Shown here: positions 35,809 to 44,058 of the stretch, one piece after another
Layout of the letters: every line of letters begins with the position of its first letter
How positions within the stretch are numbered: position 1 is the first letter of the stretch
Assembly: GCF_024437655.1 (NCBI RefSeq)
Contig: NZ_JANBVF010000030.1
Coordinates: 1-64,000 of the forward strand
DNA: 64,000 nt
Direction: 5' to 3'
Source: Chitinolyticbacter albus
GTDB taxonomy: Bacteria; Pseudomonadota; Gammaproteobacteria; Burkholderiales; Chitinibacteraceae
Made by a program: the position numbers and the translations under genes
The notes under the pieces: generated by a model
The model's input: only the letters and a program-made list of their open reading frames with translations
Told to the model about the DNA's origin: nothing
Database searches by the model: none

Positions 35809-36117
35809 ATGCAAGCCCTGCTCACGCTCGCCCCACCCCTGGCCCATATCCGGCTCGATGGCAACTTCACTTTCGAGGCGCATCGCACCTTCAAGGAGGC
35901 GACGACCCCGGCGCTGGACCACAGCGCGGTCAAGCAGATCGAGGTCGATTTTGCCGACGTGGGCTATCTGGATTCGGCTGCGCTCGGCATGTTGCTGCTC
36001 TTGAACGAGCGCGCCACCGGTCGCCAGGTGCGGCTGATCAACGTCAAGGGAACGGTGCGCTCGGTGCTGGAGATTGCCAACTTCGGCAAGCTCTTCGATA
36101 TCGACTTCGTGGACTGA
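35809..36117 (+). CDS. STAS-domain (anti-sigma factor antagonist-like) protein
   Basis: A 102-residue single-domain protein of the STAS type. The beta-alpha fold is typical, with EVDFADVGYLDSAALGMLLLLNERATGRQVRLINVKGTVRSVLEIANFGKLFDIDF. The Ser in LDSAALG (residue about 57) is the site phosphorylated in SpoIIAA-like proteins by an anti-sigma kinase. GGAG lies 6 bases before the ATG. It follows the receiver-TPR gene closely and ends at a bidirectional terminator. No RsbW-type kinase or PP2C gene is adjacent; the nearest PP2C is 13 kb away. Confidence 0.9.
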   Translation: MQALLTLAPPLAHIRLDGNFTFEAHRTFKEATTPALDHSAVKQIEVDFADVGYLDSAALGMLLLLNERATGRQVRLINVKGTVRSVLEIANFGKLFDIDFVD

Positions 36118-36138
36118 CACCGCCCGTTCCAACAAAAC

Positions 36139-36163
36139 CGCCCGGCAGCCAGCCGGGCGTTTT
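36139..36163. terminator. bidirectional terminator between STAS gene and ntrC
   Basis: CGCCCGGC (36139-36146), loop AGCCA, GCCGGGCG (36152-36159), TTTT after and AAAA before. It ends both convergent transcripts. Confidence 0.9.
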
Positions 36164-36182
36164 GTCCAGTGGCGGGCCCGCG

Positions 36183-37589
36183 CTACACCTCGCCATCCAT
36201 GTCCAGCTCCTGGATCTTGCGTGTCAGCGTGTTGCGGCCCCAGCCCAGCAATTCGGCCGCTTCGATGCGCTTGCCGCCGGTGTGTGCCAGCGCGCGCTCG
36301 ATCACCGTGCGCTCGAACGCCGGCATGATCTCGTCGAGCACCCGGCTTTCGCCACGCGCGAGGCGTGCGCCCAGGTCTTCGGCCAGCATCAACTTCCAGT
36401 CGCCCGACGGCGTGCAGTGGCCATTGAGGCTGATGGCCTGCTCGCCCACTTCGGGCGGCAGATCGTCGGCTTCGACCACGGCGCCTGGCGCCATCACCGT
36501 GATCCAGTGGCACAGGTTTTCCAGCTGGCGCACGTTGCCGGGGAAGGAAAACGCAGTCAGCCGTGCCATGGCCTCTTCCGAGAGCCGCTTGGTTTCGACG
36601 CCGAGTTCGGCGGCCGAGCGTGAGAGGAAATGCTTGGCCAGCAGCGGGATATCCTGGCGGCGCTCGCGCAAGGACGGCAGCCGTAGCCGGATCACGTTCA
36701 AGCGGTGAAATAGATCCTCGCGGAAGACGCCGGCCTTGACCCGCTCTTCCAGGTTCTGGTGGGTGGCAGCGATCACCCGCACATTGGCCTTGATCGGCGC
36801 ATGGCCGCCGACGCGGTAATAGTAGCCATCCGATAGTACGCGCAGCAGCCGGGTTTGCAGATCGGCTGGCATGTCGCCGATTTCATCGAGAAACAGCGTG
36901 CCGCTCTCCGCCTGCTCGAAGCGGCCCTGGCGCCGCGCCTCGGCCCCTGTGAACGAGCCGCGCTCGTGGCCGAACAGCTCGGATTCCAGCAGCTCCTTGG
37001 GGATGGCGGCGGTGTTGATCGCAATGAACGGCTTGGCCGAGCGCGGGCTGTGGCGGTGCAGCGCGCGGGCGACCAGTTCCTTGCCGGACCCCGATTCGCC
37101 GGTGATCAGCACCGTGGCGGCGGACTGGCTGAGCCGGCCTATGGCGCGGAACACATCCTGCATCGCCGGCGCCTGGCCGAGGATGTCGGGTGTGGAGACA
37201 GGCGCCTCCTCGTGGCCACTCTGGCGCTCGCCCTCGGCCAGTGCGCGCTGGATCAGCGCGATGGCGGCGTCGACATCGAACGGCTTGGGCAGGTATTCGA
37301 AGGCTCCGCCCTGGAACGCCGACACGGCGCTTTCCAGATCCGAGTGCGCGGTCATGATGATGACCGGCATGCCCGGATGGCTGCGCTTGACGATCTCGAG
37401 GAAGGTGAGCCCCGATTCGCCGGGCATGCGGATGTCGCAGACCACGGCCTCGGGCACATCGCGCTCCATCCGCGCCAGCGCCTCGGTGGCGGAGGCAAAG
37501 GTCAGGTGGGCGATGCCTTCGCGGGTCAGCGCCTTTTCGAACACCCAGCGGATGGAACGGTCGTCATCGATGATCCAGACGGTACTCAT
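36183..37589 (-). CDS. ntrC: nitrogen regulation response regulator NtrC
   Basis: A 468-residue sigma-54 activator. Receiver residues 1-120 with IIDDDRSIRWV and acceptor Asp52 (VVCDIRMPGESG). AAA+ about 135-370 with GESGSGKE, LFLDEIGDMP and FREDLFHRLNV. The C-terminal Fis-like helix-turn-helix is KRIEAAELLGWGRNTLTRKIQEL, the NtrC rather than PilR type. The sigma-54 contact loop reads GSFTGA (211-216) instead of the usual GAFTGA. When phosphorylated by NtrB under nitrogen limitation it activates glnA and other genes. Its start overlaps ntrB by four bases. Confidence 0.95.
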   Translation of the reverse strand: MSTVWIIDDDRSIRWVFEKALTREGIAHLTFASATEALARMERDVPEAVVCDIRMPGESGLTFLEIVKRSHPGMPVIIMTAHSDLESAVSAFQGGAFEYLPKPFDVDAAIALIQRALAEGERQSGHEEAPVSTPDILGQAPAMQDVFRAIGRLSQSAATVLITGESGSGKELVARALHRHSPRSAKPFIAINTAAIPKELLESELFGHERGSFTGAEARRQGRFEQAESGTLFLDEIGDMPADLQTRLLRVLSDGYYYRVGGHAPIKANVRVIAATHQNLEERVKAGVFREDLFHRLNVIRLRLPSLRERRQDIPLLAKHFLSRSAAELGVETKRLSEEAMARLTAFSFPGNVRQLENLCHWITVMAPGAVVEADDLPPEVGEQAISLNGHCTPSGDWKLMLAEDLGARLARGESRVLDEIMPAFERTVIERALAHTGGKRIEAAELLGWGRNTLTRKIQELDMDGEV

Positions 37590-38659
37590 GCGTGGTCTTT
37601 TCCTTGTCCTTGGGCGACGGGCCAGCCGTTGAGCGGCAGGTGCAGGGTGAAGCAGGTGTAACCGGGGCGGCTGTCGAAATCGACGGTGCCGTGGTGCTGG
37701 GTGATGAAGGTGTGTGCCAGGTGCAGGCCGATGCCGGTACCGCCAGGGCGCCCGGACACCAGCGGGTAGAACAGCGTGTCCTTCAGCGCGTCGGGAATGC
37801 CAGGGCCGTTGTCGACGATCTGCACCACGATGGCGAGCGGGAAGCGCTTGCGGTTCAGCGTCACCTGCCGGGCGATGCGGGTGCGCAGGAAGATCTCGCC
37901 TACGCCCGCCATCGCCTGCACTGCATTGCGCACGATATTGAGCACGGCCTGGATCAGCTGCTCGCGATCGCCGATCAGGCTGGGCACGCTGGTGTCGTAG
38001 TCGCGCTTCACCGCGAGGCCATTGGGCGTTTCGGCCAGCACCAGGCTGCGCACGCGCTCCAGCACCTCGTGCACGTTGATCTCGGACAGCTGCGGCAAGC
38101 GGTGCGGCGTGAGCAGGCGATCGAGCAGGCTCTGCAGCCGCTGCGACTCCTCGATGATGACCTGCGTGTATTCCTTGAGCTGCGGGCTTTCTAGCTCGCG
38201 CGACAACAGTTGCGCCGCGCCACGGATGCCGCCGAGCGGGTTCTTGATCTCGTGCGCCAGGTTGCGGATCAGCTCACGGTTGGCCTGCTGCTGCGCCTGC
38301 AGCCGCTCCTCGTTGGCGATGCGGCGCTGCTGGTCGATCTGGCGGATCTCGATCAGCGCCACCGCCTCGGCCGATTCCACCGGGCTCGCGGTCAACGAGA
38401 CATAGGCTTCGCCTTGCGGCGTCGGCAACAGGATTTCATGCTCGGTAATGCTCTGGTTCACGCGGCAGGCGTGCCGCACCGCCTGGACGATGGCGCTGTC
38501 GCTGCCGAGGCACGCTTCGAGCGGCAGCCCGTATTGTTCGTCGCGCAGCCCCAGCAAATCGGCTGCGGCGGGATTGTGGTAAGTCAGACGGCCATCGCCG
38601 GTGATCGCGAGGATGGCAGCGTCGAGAAAATCGAGACCACTGAAGGCAGTGTGAGGCAT
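37586..38659 (-). CDS. ntrB: nitrogen regulation sensor kinase NtrB
   Basis: A 357-residue soluble histidine kinase/phosphatase. PAS domain residues about 8-120 (LDFLDAAILAITGDGRLTYHNPAAADLLGL). Phospho-accepting His in ELIRNLAHEIKNPLGGIRGAAQLLSREL (about 137-164). HATPase domain with AVLNIVRNAVQAM, VDNGPGIPDALKDTLFYPLVSGRPGGTGIGLHLAHTFI. The alignment with E. coli NtrB (GlnL) is close throughout. It phosphorylates or dephosphorylates NtrC depending on PII. The start at 38659 matches the PAS onset; the frame is open further upstream without conservation. It forms a ntrB-ntrC operon. Confidence 0.94.
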   Translation of the reverse strand: MPHTAFSGLDFLDAAILAITGDGRLTYHNPAAADLLGLRDEQYGLPLEACLGSDSAIVQAVRHACRVNQSITEHEILLPTPQGEAYVSLTASPVESAEAVALIEIRQIDQQRRIANEERLQAQQQANRELIRNLAHEIKNPLGGIRGAAQLLSRELESPQLKEYTQVIIEESQRLQSLLDRLLTPHRLPQLSEINVHEVLERVRSLVLAETPNGLAVKRDYDTSVPSLIGDREQLIQAVLNIVRNAVQAMAGVGEIFLRTRIARQVTLNRKRFPLAIVVQIVDNGPGIPDALKDTLFYPLVSGRPGGTGIGLHLAHTFITQHHGTVDFDSRPGYTCFTLHLPLNGWPVAQGQGKDHA

Positions 38660-38888
38660 GACAGGGCCATGGAGAACGCTTGGCGCTTGCCAAGCAATTT
38701 GCGGGCCAGCCACCGCGGTAGCGTCGACGCGGTGCGTGCCGCCACGGGCCCTGGGGTTTGCACCATTGTAGTGCAATAAGTGAGTGGTCTTGGTGCGCGG
38801 GGTATCGAGCGTGAGGACGGACGCGCCCTGATTCGGGCTTAGGTCCGCACCGTGGTGCTGGGGCCCTGCGGAAGTGGCGCGGCGCGGC

Positions 38889-39386
38889 TTACTTCTGGCG
38901 ACCGAGTTCCGCAGTCAATGCGTCTACATTCTTCTCGTGCATCACCGCGGCCTCGCGCAGGCGCGAGAGGCGTTGCACGTACTTTTGCGGATTTTGTTTT
39001 TCCTCGGCGGTCTTCGTCGCTTCGGCGTCGTTCAGCGCCTGGCGGGCATCGGCGAGCGCGCGCTGCTCGGCGGCGAGCTCTTCTTGCAGGATGGCGTTGC
39101 GATTGGTGTCGCGCGCCTTCTGGGTGGCGCTGTCGACCTTGGGGAAATTGCCGGGTGAGGGCGCATTGGCACGGCTTGCGCCGCCCGTGCCGGCCTTGGC
39201 GCGAGGCTTGGGCCCCGGTATCACCGAGATCGAATCGACGTAGATGCGTTGAGCGCCCTTCTGCGGGACATTGGAGAACGTGACCCGGCCGTCCTCGTCG
39301 ACATATTTGTAGATATCGGCGAGGGCAATCGGGGCCGTGATGCAGACAGCCAGGGCGAGCAGGGTGGGAGTGAAGCGCGAGTTCAT
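38889..39386 (-). CDS. DUF4124 domain protein, secreted
   Basis: A 165-residue protein. Residues 1-23 form a signal peptide (ending IALA). The DUF4124 motif follows directly: DIYKYVDEDGRVTFSNVPQKGAQRI. The remainder is a Pro/Ala linker and a charged coiled-coil helix (EELAAEQRALADARQALNDAEATKTAEEK ... LREAAVMHEKNVDALTAELGRQK). DUF4124 proteins are periplasmic and of unknown function; one is commonly found next to ntrB or glnA in betaproteobacteria, as here. Confidence 0.88.
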   Translation of the reverse strand: MNSRFTPTLLALAVCITAPIALADIYKYVDEDGRVTFSNVPQKGAQRIYVDSISVIPGPKPRAKAGTGGASRANAPSPGNFPKVDSATQKARDTNRNAILQEELAAEQRALADARQALNDAEATKTAEEKQNPQKYVQRLSRLREAAVMHEKNVDALTAELGRQK

Positions 39387-39412
39387 GGCGAAAACCTTAC
39401 CACAGCGGCGGC

Positions 39413-39697
39413 TTATTCGGATTTCCGGCGGTCGCTGTGGCCCAGCGACCTGTCGGGCGAGATCAGATCTCGGATGCGTTGCTTGAGCTCGGCAGCCTGG
39501 GGAAAACCGTCGTCGCGTTTGCGCTCCCACACCAGCACGCCGTCGCACTCGACGTTGAAGATGCCTCCGGTGCCGGGGCGCAATGCCACTTCGCCCAGCT
39601 CGTCGGCGAAGGTCGACAGCAGCTCCTGCGCCAGCCAGCCCGCGCGCAGCAGCCACTGGCACTGGGTGCAATAGGTGATGGTGATACGCGGTTTCAT
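39413..39697 (-). CDS. SelW/SelT-like (Rdx family) protein, Cys form
   Basis: A 94-residue thioredoxin-fold protein. ITITYCTQCQWLLRAGWLAQELLSTF carries the CxxC redox motif (Cys10, Cys13), where animal SelW has Cys-x-x-Sec. GTGGIFNVECDGVLVWERKRDDGFPQAAELKQRIRDLI is the rest of the family pattern (G-G-x-F-x-V, W-x-R, F-P). The family is thought to be redox-active with glutathione. Its start lies 4 bases from the stop of the upstream HAD gene, so the two are co-transcribed. Confidence 0.9.
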   Translation of the reverse strand: MKPRITITYCTQCQWLLRAGWLAQELLSTFADELGEVALRPGTGGIFNVECDGVLVWERKRDDGFPQAAELKQRIRDLISPDRSLGHSDRRKSE

Positions 39698-39701
39698 CGT
39701 T

Positions 39702-40325
39702 TCAGAATTCCAGTCCCAGTGCGCGCAGTTGCGCCTCGGTATGGCGAGCATCGACATGATGGATGCCTTGCCAGCCGACGCGGCACGCACCATCGGCGTT
39801 GATCTGACTATCATCGATGAACACCAGTTCCGCCGGCGTGATATCGGGCAGGTCGCGGGCGATGCGGGATTGCATCAAGGCATAGATGGCCGGGTCCGGC
39901 TTGACCATCTTCTCGTGGCCGGAAACGACGATGTCGCGAAATCGCCGCAGCAAGGGATAGCCCTCCCAGGCGTAGGGCCAGGTTTCCGCCGACCAGTTGG
40001 TCAGGCCGTAGAGCGGCACCCCGGCGGCTTCCAGTTTTTCCATCAGTGCCACGCCCGCGGGCAGCAAGCCCTTCAGCGTCTCCGGCCAGCGTAGCCGCCA
40101 GGCGCGGATCAATTCGGCGTATTGCGGATGCTCGGCGATCAGCGCTGCTTCGCCCTCGGCAAAGCTGCGGCCGCCATCTTGCTGGAGATTCCAGGCGCCG
40201 TTACAGATGTGGCTGAGGAAATGGCGGCGCTCGGCGTCGTCCGGGATCAGCTGGCGGTAGAGGTATTCGGGGTTCCAGTCGAACAGGACTCCGCCGAAAT
40301 CGAATACAACGGCGCGTATGGTCAT
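39702..40325 (-). CDS. HAD-superfamily phosphatase (YihX-like)
   Basis: A 207-residue HAD hydrolase. Motif I is VFDFGGVLFDWNPEYLYRQLI, where the second Asp of DxD is replaced by Gly as in YihX/epoxide-hydrolase-N-terminal-like proteins. Motif II is LYGLTNWSAETW, motif III Lys in KMVKPDPAIY, and motif IV FIDDSQINADGACRVGWQGIHH. YihX of E. coli dephosphorylates glucose-1-phosphate; the substrate here is not certain. It is followed immediately by the SelW-like gene. Confidence 0.88.
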   Translation of the reverse strand: MTIRAVVFDFGGVLFDWNPEYLYRQLIPDDAERRHFLSHICNGAWNLQQDGGRSFAEGEAALIAEHPQYAELIRAWRLRWPETLKGLLPAGVALMEKLEAAGVPLYGLTNWSAETWPYAWEGYPLLRRFRDIVVSGHEKMVKPDPAIYALMQSRIARDLPDITPAELVFIDDSQINADGACRVGWQGIHHVDARHTEAQLRALGLEF

Positions 40326-40409
40326 GGCGGCGATGCCGGATTGGGAAAGTGGCGATTCTAGCGCAGTGTGGCGGTGCTACCTTGGCGGCGGCCTGCCAAC
40401 CCTTGTTCT

Positions 40410-41900
40410 TCAGTTCGTATCCGGCGGTTCCGCATCGATCACCACGCGATTGCGACCGGCGTGTTTGGCGGCGTAGAGCGCATCGTCGGCGCGCTTGATC
40501 AGGTCATCCAGATCGCTATCGGCCGGGCGCAACGTGGTGACGCCGATGCTGATCGTCACGCCTATGCCCACGTGATCGCCGTTCATGACCCGCACCGCGG
40601 CGACTCCCGCGAGCAATTTTTCGGCGACGCGCGCCGCCTCGACGATGGGGGTATCGGGCAGCATGATGACGAATTCCTCGCCGCCCCAGCGCCCCAGGTT
40701 GTCGGTGGTGCGCAGCGTGGCAAGGCATACCTGGCTCACCGCACGCAGCACCAGGTCGCCAATCAGATGTCCGTGGTTGTCGTTGATCGCCTTGAAGTGA
40801 TCGAGATCGAGCATCAGCAAGCTCAGCGGCTTGCCGCTGCGGCGCACCATCATCATCGTTTCCGCGCTGCGGCGTTGCCACTCGCGCCGGTTGTTCAAGC
40901 CGGTGAGCTCATCGGTCGTGGCCATCTCGGCGAGACGGGCATTCGCGCGGCGCAGCTCCCGCGTGCGCTCGCTTACCGTGTGCTGCAAATCGCGCTGCGC
41001 CCGCAGCAGTTGTTCCTGCCCCAGTGCAAGGTACTGCAGCATGATGCCGACCGAAAACAGAAAGAGCTGCAGGTCTACATAACGCATGCCCACTTCATGT
41101 TGTGCGAACGGGCCCAGCCCCAGCGCCGTGGCGTGCGTCAGCGAGATGGCGACAGCCAGCATGGCGATCATGGCACCAGGCCAGTAGTAGTGCACCGTTA
41201 CGGCGAGCAATACCGGCAGCAGCAGCACCAGCGCGTTGCCATACAGCGTCAACACCACCAGCAATACCGCGGGGATGGCCAGCGCCGACCACCACTTGTG
41301 CCGCGGCGGCCAGCGCCAGGTCCAGGCGGTCCGGTCGCGCCAGGCGACGAGGCAGGGGATGATCAGCAGCGTGCCCAGCGTATTGCCGAGCAGATAATGC
41401 GGCAGATACACCACCGGCGGGCTGGCTAGGCTTGGTTCCAGCATCTGCAATATGGTCAGCAGCCCGAATAGCAGCGGCAAGCAAAGTAGCGGCGGCAGCA
41501 GGCAGACGCGCAGCCAGAAGTAGCCCAGCTCTAGCGAGCGTTGCAGAAAGGGTCGACGTTCGGCCGTCTCGCGCGTGCGCCAGGCACGGGCGCCGAGCCA
41601 GGCCTGCAGCGTGGCGATGAGGGCGATAAGCAGTAGCGCCAGTGGAAAACCGTAACTGTCCGGGGACAGATCGAAATACTGCCAGCCGCCGAGCAAGGCG
41701 CCAGCCAACGGAAACCAGCCTCCCCAGCGGCCGAAGATCAGAAAGGCGGCGACACCCAGGCCGGCGGGCAGCCAGTACAGCGGAGGTAGTTCGGGATGGA
41801 TGCGACCCAGCAAGAGGCTGCATGCGGCACTGGCAAACAACGCAAGGCCCAGCCAGAGCGCTGGGCGCCAACGAAGCTGGCCGAGCAGGAACGGGTGCAT
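40410..41900 (-). CDS. membrane diguanylate cyclase (MASE1-like + GGDEF)
   Basis: A 496-residue protein. Residues about 1-295 contain about eight hydrophobic segments in a MASE1-like sensor (PPLYWLPAGLGVAAFLIFGRWGGWFPLAGALLGGW ... YLLGNTLGTLLIIPCLVAW). A short coiled-coil linker (AQRDLQHTVSERTRELRRANARLAEMA) leads to a GGDEF domain (about 330-490) with TTDELTGLNNRREW, LDLDHFKAINDNHGH and active site RWGGEEFVIMLP. It should make c-di-GMP from GTP in response to an unknown signal. No RxxD inhibitory site lies five residues before GGEEF, so product inhibition is not expected. It is part of the run of minus-strand genes between glnA and ntrB. Confidence 0.9.
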   Translation of the reverse strand: MHPFLLGQLRWRPALWLGLALFASAACSLLLGRIHPELPPLYWLPAGLGVAAFLIFGRWGGWFPLAGALLGGWQYFDLSPDSYGFPLALLLIALIATLQAWLGARAWRTRETAERRPFLQRSLELGYFWLRVCLLPPLLCLPLLFGLLTILQMLEPSLASPPVVYLPHYLLGNTLGTLLIIPCLVAWRDRTAWTWRWPPRHKWWSALAIPAVLLVVLTLYGNALVLLLPVLLAVTVHYYWPGAMIAMLAVAISLTHATALGLGPFAQHEVGMRYVDLQLFLFSVGIMLQYLALGQEQLLRAQRDLQHTVSERTRELRRANARLAEMATTDELTGLNNRREWQRRSAETMMMVRRSGKPLSLLMLDLDHFKAINDNHGHLIGDLVLRAVSQVCLATLRTTDNLGRWGGEEFVIMLPDTPIVEAARVAEKLLAGVAAVRVMNGDHVGIGVTISIGVTTLRPADSDLDDLIKRADDALYAAKHAGRNRVVIDAEPPDTN

Positions 41901-41969
41901 GGCGGCTCCTGGAAGGGCGGTCGTGCAGCCAGTGTAGCGAATGAAACCGCTACCGTGAGGCAGGCCGGG

Positions 41970-42275
41970 TCAAGCGTCGCCCCGGTTCAAGAGCGCAAGC
42001 AGCCGTGCGCCGTGCTCGCTGCGGCCGCGATGGCGCATTCCACCGGGAACCACCAGCAGGTTGCCGGGCGCCAGCGGCTGGATACCGACTTCGGTTTCGA
42101 TGGCGTAATCGCCAGTCAGCAACAGCAGGAGTTCGTCGCCTGCATGGCGATGCCAGGGGGCAACGAAGGAGCCAACCGCGCGTAGCTCGACGCTGGCGTC
42201 ATCGAACCGGCTCAACGCCAGATGCTCGCCGGCTTATAGTCCGGCGGCGAGTTCGGCCAGCAGGTGGGGCTCCAA
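41970..42275 (-). pseudogene. small cupin protein gene with an in-frame stop
   Basis: The uninterrupted part (42215-41970, 81 residues) is a single cupin barrel: FVAPWHRHAGDELLLLLTGDYAIET with metal-binding His/His/Glu, and PLAPGNLLVVPGGMRHRG with the last His. Its first possible codon is TTG at 42215 without a ribosome-binding site. In the same frame, upstream of a TAA at 42236-42234, lie 13 codons (from TTG at 42275: MEPHLLAELAAGL) preceded by a well-placed AAGGAGA. The two parts together read as one normal small cupin, so the TAA looks like a nonsense mutation near codon 14. If translation re-starts downstream a functional cupin core may still be made. No substrate can be suggested. Confidence 0.6.
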
Positions 42276-42295
42276 CGCGTTCTCCTTGGGACATG

Positions 42296-42327
42296 AAAAA
42301 ACCCGCACGAGCATGGCCTGTGCGGGT
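42296..42327 (-). terminator. terminator of glnA
   Basis: ACCCGCAC (42301-42308) pairs with GTGCGGGT (42320-42327). Read on the minus strand, the stem is followed by TTTTTT. It lies 40 bases after the glnA stop. Confidence 0.85.
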
Positions 42328-42366
42328 CGGCTGGTCCAGCATGGCCTGCGAGGCAGGCCGGATGGA

Positions 42367-43776
42367 TTACAGCGAATAGTACATGTCGAACTCGACCGGG
42401 TGAGTCCACATGCGGATGCGGTTCACGTCGTTCTGCTTGAGTTCGAGGTAGGCATCGATCCACTCGTCGGTGAACACGCCGCCACGGGTCAGGAACTCGC
42501 GATCCTTGTCGAGTGCGTCCAGCGCTTCGTCGAGCGAGGCGCACACGGTCGGGATCAGCTTGTCTTCTTCCGGCGGCAGGTCGTACAGGTTCTTGTCGGC
42601 CGGATCGCCCGGGTGGATCTTGTTTTGGATACCGTCAAGGCCGGCCATCAACAGCGCGGCGAAGCATAGGTACGGGTTGGCCAGCGGATCCGGGAAACGC
42701 GCCTCGATACGACGGCCCTTGTCCGATGCCACGTGCGGGATACGGATCGAAGCTGAACGGTTCTTGGCCGAGTACGCCAGCTTCACCGGTGCTTCGTAGT
42801 GCGGAACCAGACGCTTGTACGAGTTGGTGCCCGGGTTGGTGATGGCGTTCAGTGCCTTGGCGTGCTTGATGATGCCGCCGATGTAGTAGAGGGCGGTGTC
42901 CGAGAGGCCGGCGTAGCCGTTGCCAGCGAACAGGTTCTTGCCATCCTTCCAGATCGACTGGTGCACGTGCATGCCCGAACCGTTGTCGCCAACGATGGGC
43001 TTGGGCATGAAGGTGGCGGTCTTGCCGTACTGGTTGGCCACGTTGTGGACCACGTACTTCAGGATCTGGGTCCAGTCGGCGCGCTGGGTCAGCGTGCTGA
43101 ACTTGGTGCCGATTTCGTTCTGGCCGGCGTTCGCCACTTCGTGGTGGAACACTTCGACCGGCACGCCCAGCTCTTCCAGCACCAGCACCATGGTGGCGCG
43201 GATGTCTTGGTGGCTGTCGACCGGCGGAACCGGGAAGTAGCCGCCCTTCAGGCGCGGACGGTGGCCGAGGTTGCCGCCTTCGAACTTCTCGCTGGTCGCC
43301 CAGGCGCCTTCTTCCGAACCGATCTTCACGAACGAACCCGACAGGTCTGCACCCCAGCGGATGTTGTCGAAGATGAAGAATTCGGGTTCCGGACCGAAGT
43401 AGGCGGTGTCACCGATACCGGTGGCCTTCAGGTAGGCTTCGGCGCGGCGGGCGAGCGAACGCGGATCGCGATCGTAACCCTTACCGGTGGCGGGCTCGAT
43501 CACATCGCAGGTGATGAACACGGTAGGTTCGTCATAGAACGGGTCAATCTTGGCGGTGCTGGCGTCCGGCATCAGCAGCATGTCGGAAGCCTGGATGCCC
43601 TTCCAGCCGGTGATCGAGGAGCCATCGAAGGCGTGGCCGTGTTCGAACCAGTCTTCGTCCACCACGTGCGACGGCACGGTCACGTGCTGTTCCTTGCCTA
43701 TGGTGTCGGTGAAACGCAGGTCAACGAAACGGATGTCGTTGTCCTTGATCAACTTGAGAACGTCGGCTGCCGCCAT
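42367..43776 (-). CDS. glnA: glutamine synthetase, type I
   Basis: A 469-residue enzyme that makes glutamine from glutamate, ammonia and ATP; it works as a dodecamer. Motifs seen are [16 protein letters not shown] and [17 protein letters not shown] (N-terminal beta-grasp), [13 protein letters not shown], the ATP site with [29 protein letters not shown], and [10 protein letters not shown], which holds the Tyr adenylylated by GlnE in the GSI-beta class. AAGGAG lies 7 bases before the ATG. The leader contains a sigma-54 promoter and an NtrC site. ntrB-ntrC lie 3.7 kb downstream on the same strand, separated by five other genes. Confidence 0.97.
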   Translation of the reverse strand: MAAADVLKLIKDNDIRFVDLRFTDTIGKEQHVTVPSHVVDEDWFEHGHAFDGSSITGWKGIQASDMLLMPDASTAKIDPFYDEPTVFITCDVIEPATGKGYDRDPRSLARRAEAYLKATGIGDTAYFGPEPEFFIFDNIRWGADLSGSFVKIGSEEGAWATSEKFEGGNLGHRPRLKGGYFPVPPVDSHQDIRATMVLVLEELGVPVEVFHHEVANAGQNEIGTKFSTLTQRADWTQILKYVVHNVANQYGKTATFMPKPIVGDNGSGMHVHQSIWKDGKNLFAGNGYAGLSDTALYYIGGIIKHAKALNAITNPGTNSYKRLVPHYEAPVKLAYSAKNRSASIRIPHVASDKGRRIEARFPDPLANPYLCFAALLMAGLDGIQNKIHPGDPADKNLYDLPPEEDKLIPTVCASLDEALDALDKDREFLTRGGVFTDEWIDAYLELKQNDVNRIRMWTHPVEFDMYYSL

Positions 43777-43856
43777 CTTAAGCTCCTTAGCTTGACGATG
43801 ATGTAATGTGAGTGCTTGTCCGGTGCGCCTGTCTGACGCGGGATGGCGACTAAGTA

Positions 43857-43872
43857 AGCATGAACCGTGCCA
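43857..43872 (-). promoter_or_regulatory. sigma-54 promoter of glnA
   Basis: On the minus strand TGGCAC (43872-43867), 5-base spacer, ATGCT (43861-43857), against the consensus TGGCAC-N5-TTGCW. The invariant GG (-24) and GC (-12) are present with correct spacing. Transcription would start near 43846, about 70 bases before the glnA ATG. Confidence 0.7.
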
Positions 43873-43954
43873 GCCCGGAATTTAGGGACGGATCATTGTG
43901 CCACAAACGGTGCGGCCTGCCGCGCTGCTTCGGCGTTGATCCGTATTGGTGCAG

Positions 43955-43971
43955 TGCACCGGGCTGGTGCG
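43955..43971. promoter_or_regulatory. NtrC binding site upstream of glnA
   Basis: GCACC (43956-43960), GGGCT, GGTGC (43966-43970) is a perfect match to the NtrC dyad GCACC-N5-GGTGC. It lies about 115 bases upstream of the inferred sigma-54 start, close to the usual enhancer distance at glnA. A weaker second dyad, GCGCT-N5-GGTGC, follows at 43970-43984, giving a tandem pair as at enterobacterial glnAp2. Confidence 0.75.
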
Positions 43972-43986
43972 CTATTTTGGTGCGGA

Positions 43987-44014
43987 TTGTGCTGCCTGCG
44001 GGGCGGGTTAAAAT
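43987..44014 (+). promoter_or_regulatory. sigma-70-type promoter of the rhodanese gene
   Basis: -35 TTGTGC (43987-43992), 16-base spacer, -10 TAAAAT (44009-44014). It diverges from the glnA promoter, with the NtrC sites between them. Confidence 0.5.
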
Positions 44015-44058
44015 GGCCGCCTCGGCGCTTGGTACGCACAACGGAACGGAGAATCATC

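Noticed and set aside
42212-42544. A minus-strand frame overlapping the 3' end of glnA and reaching the cupin gene
   Set aside because: It is an out-of-frame shadow of glnA and runs across the glnA terminator.
43888-43903. A second TGGCAC on the minus strand (TGGCACAATGATCCGT) as a sigma-54 promoter of glnA
   Set aside because: The -12 part lacks the required GC at the right spacing, whereas the site at 43857-43872 has it.
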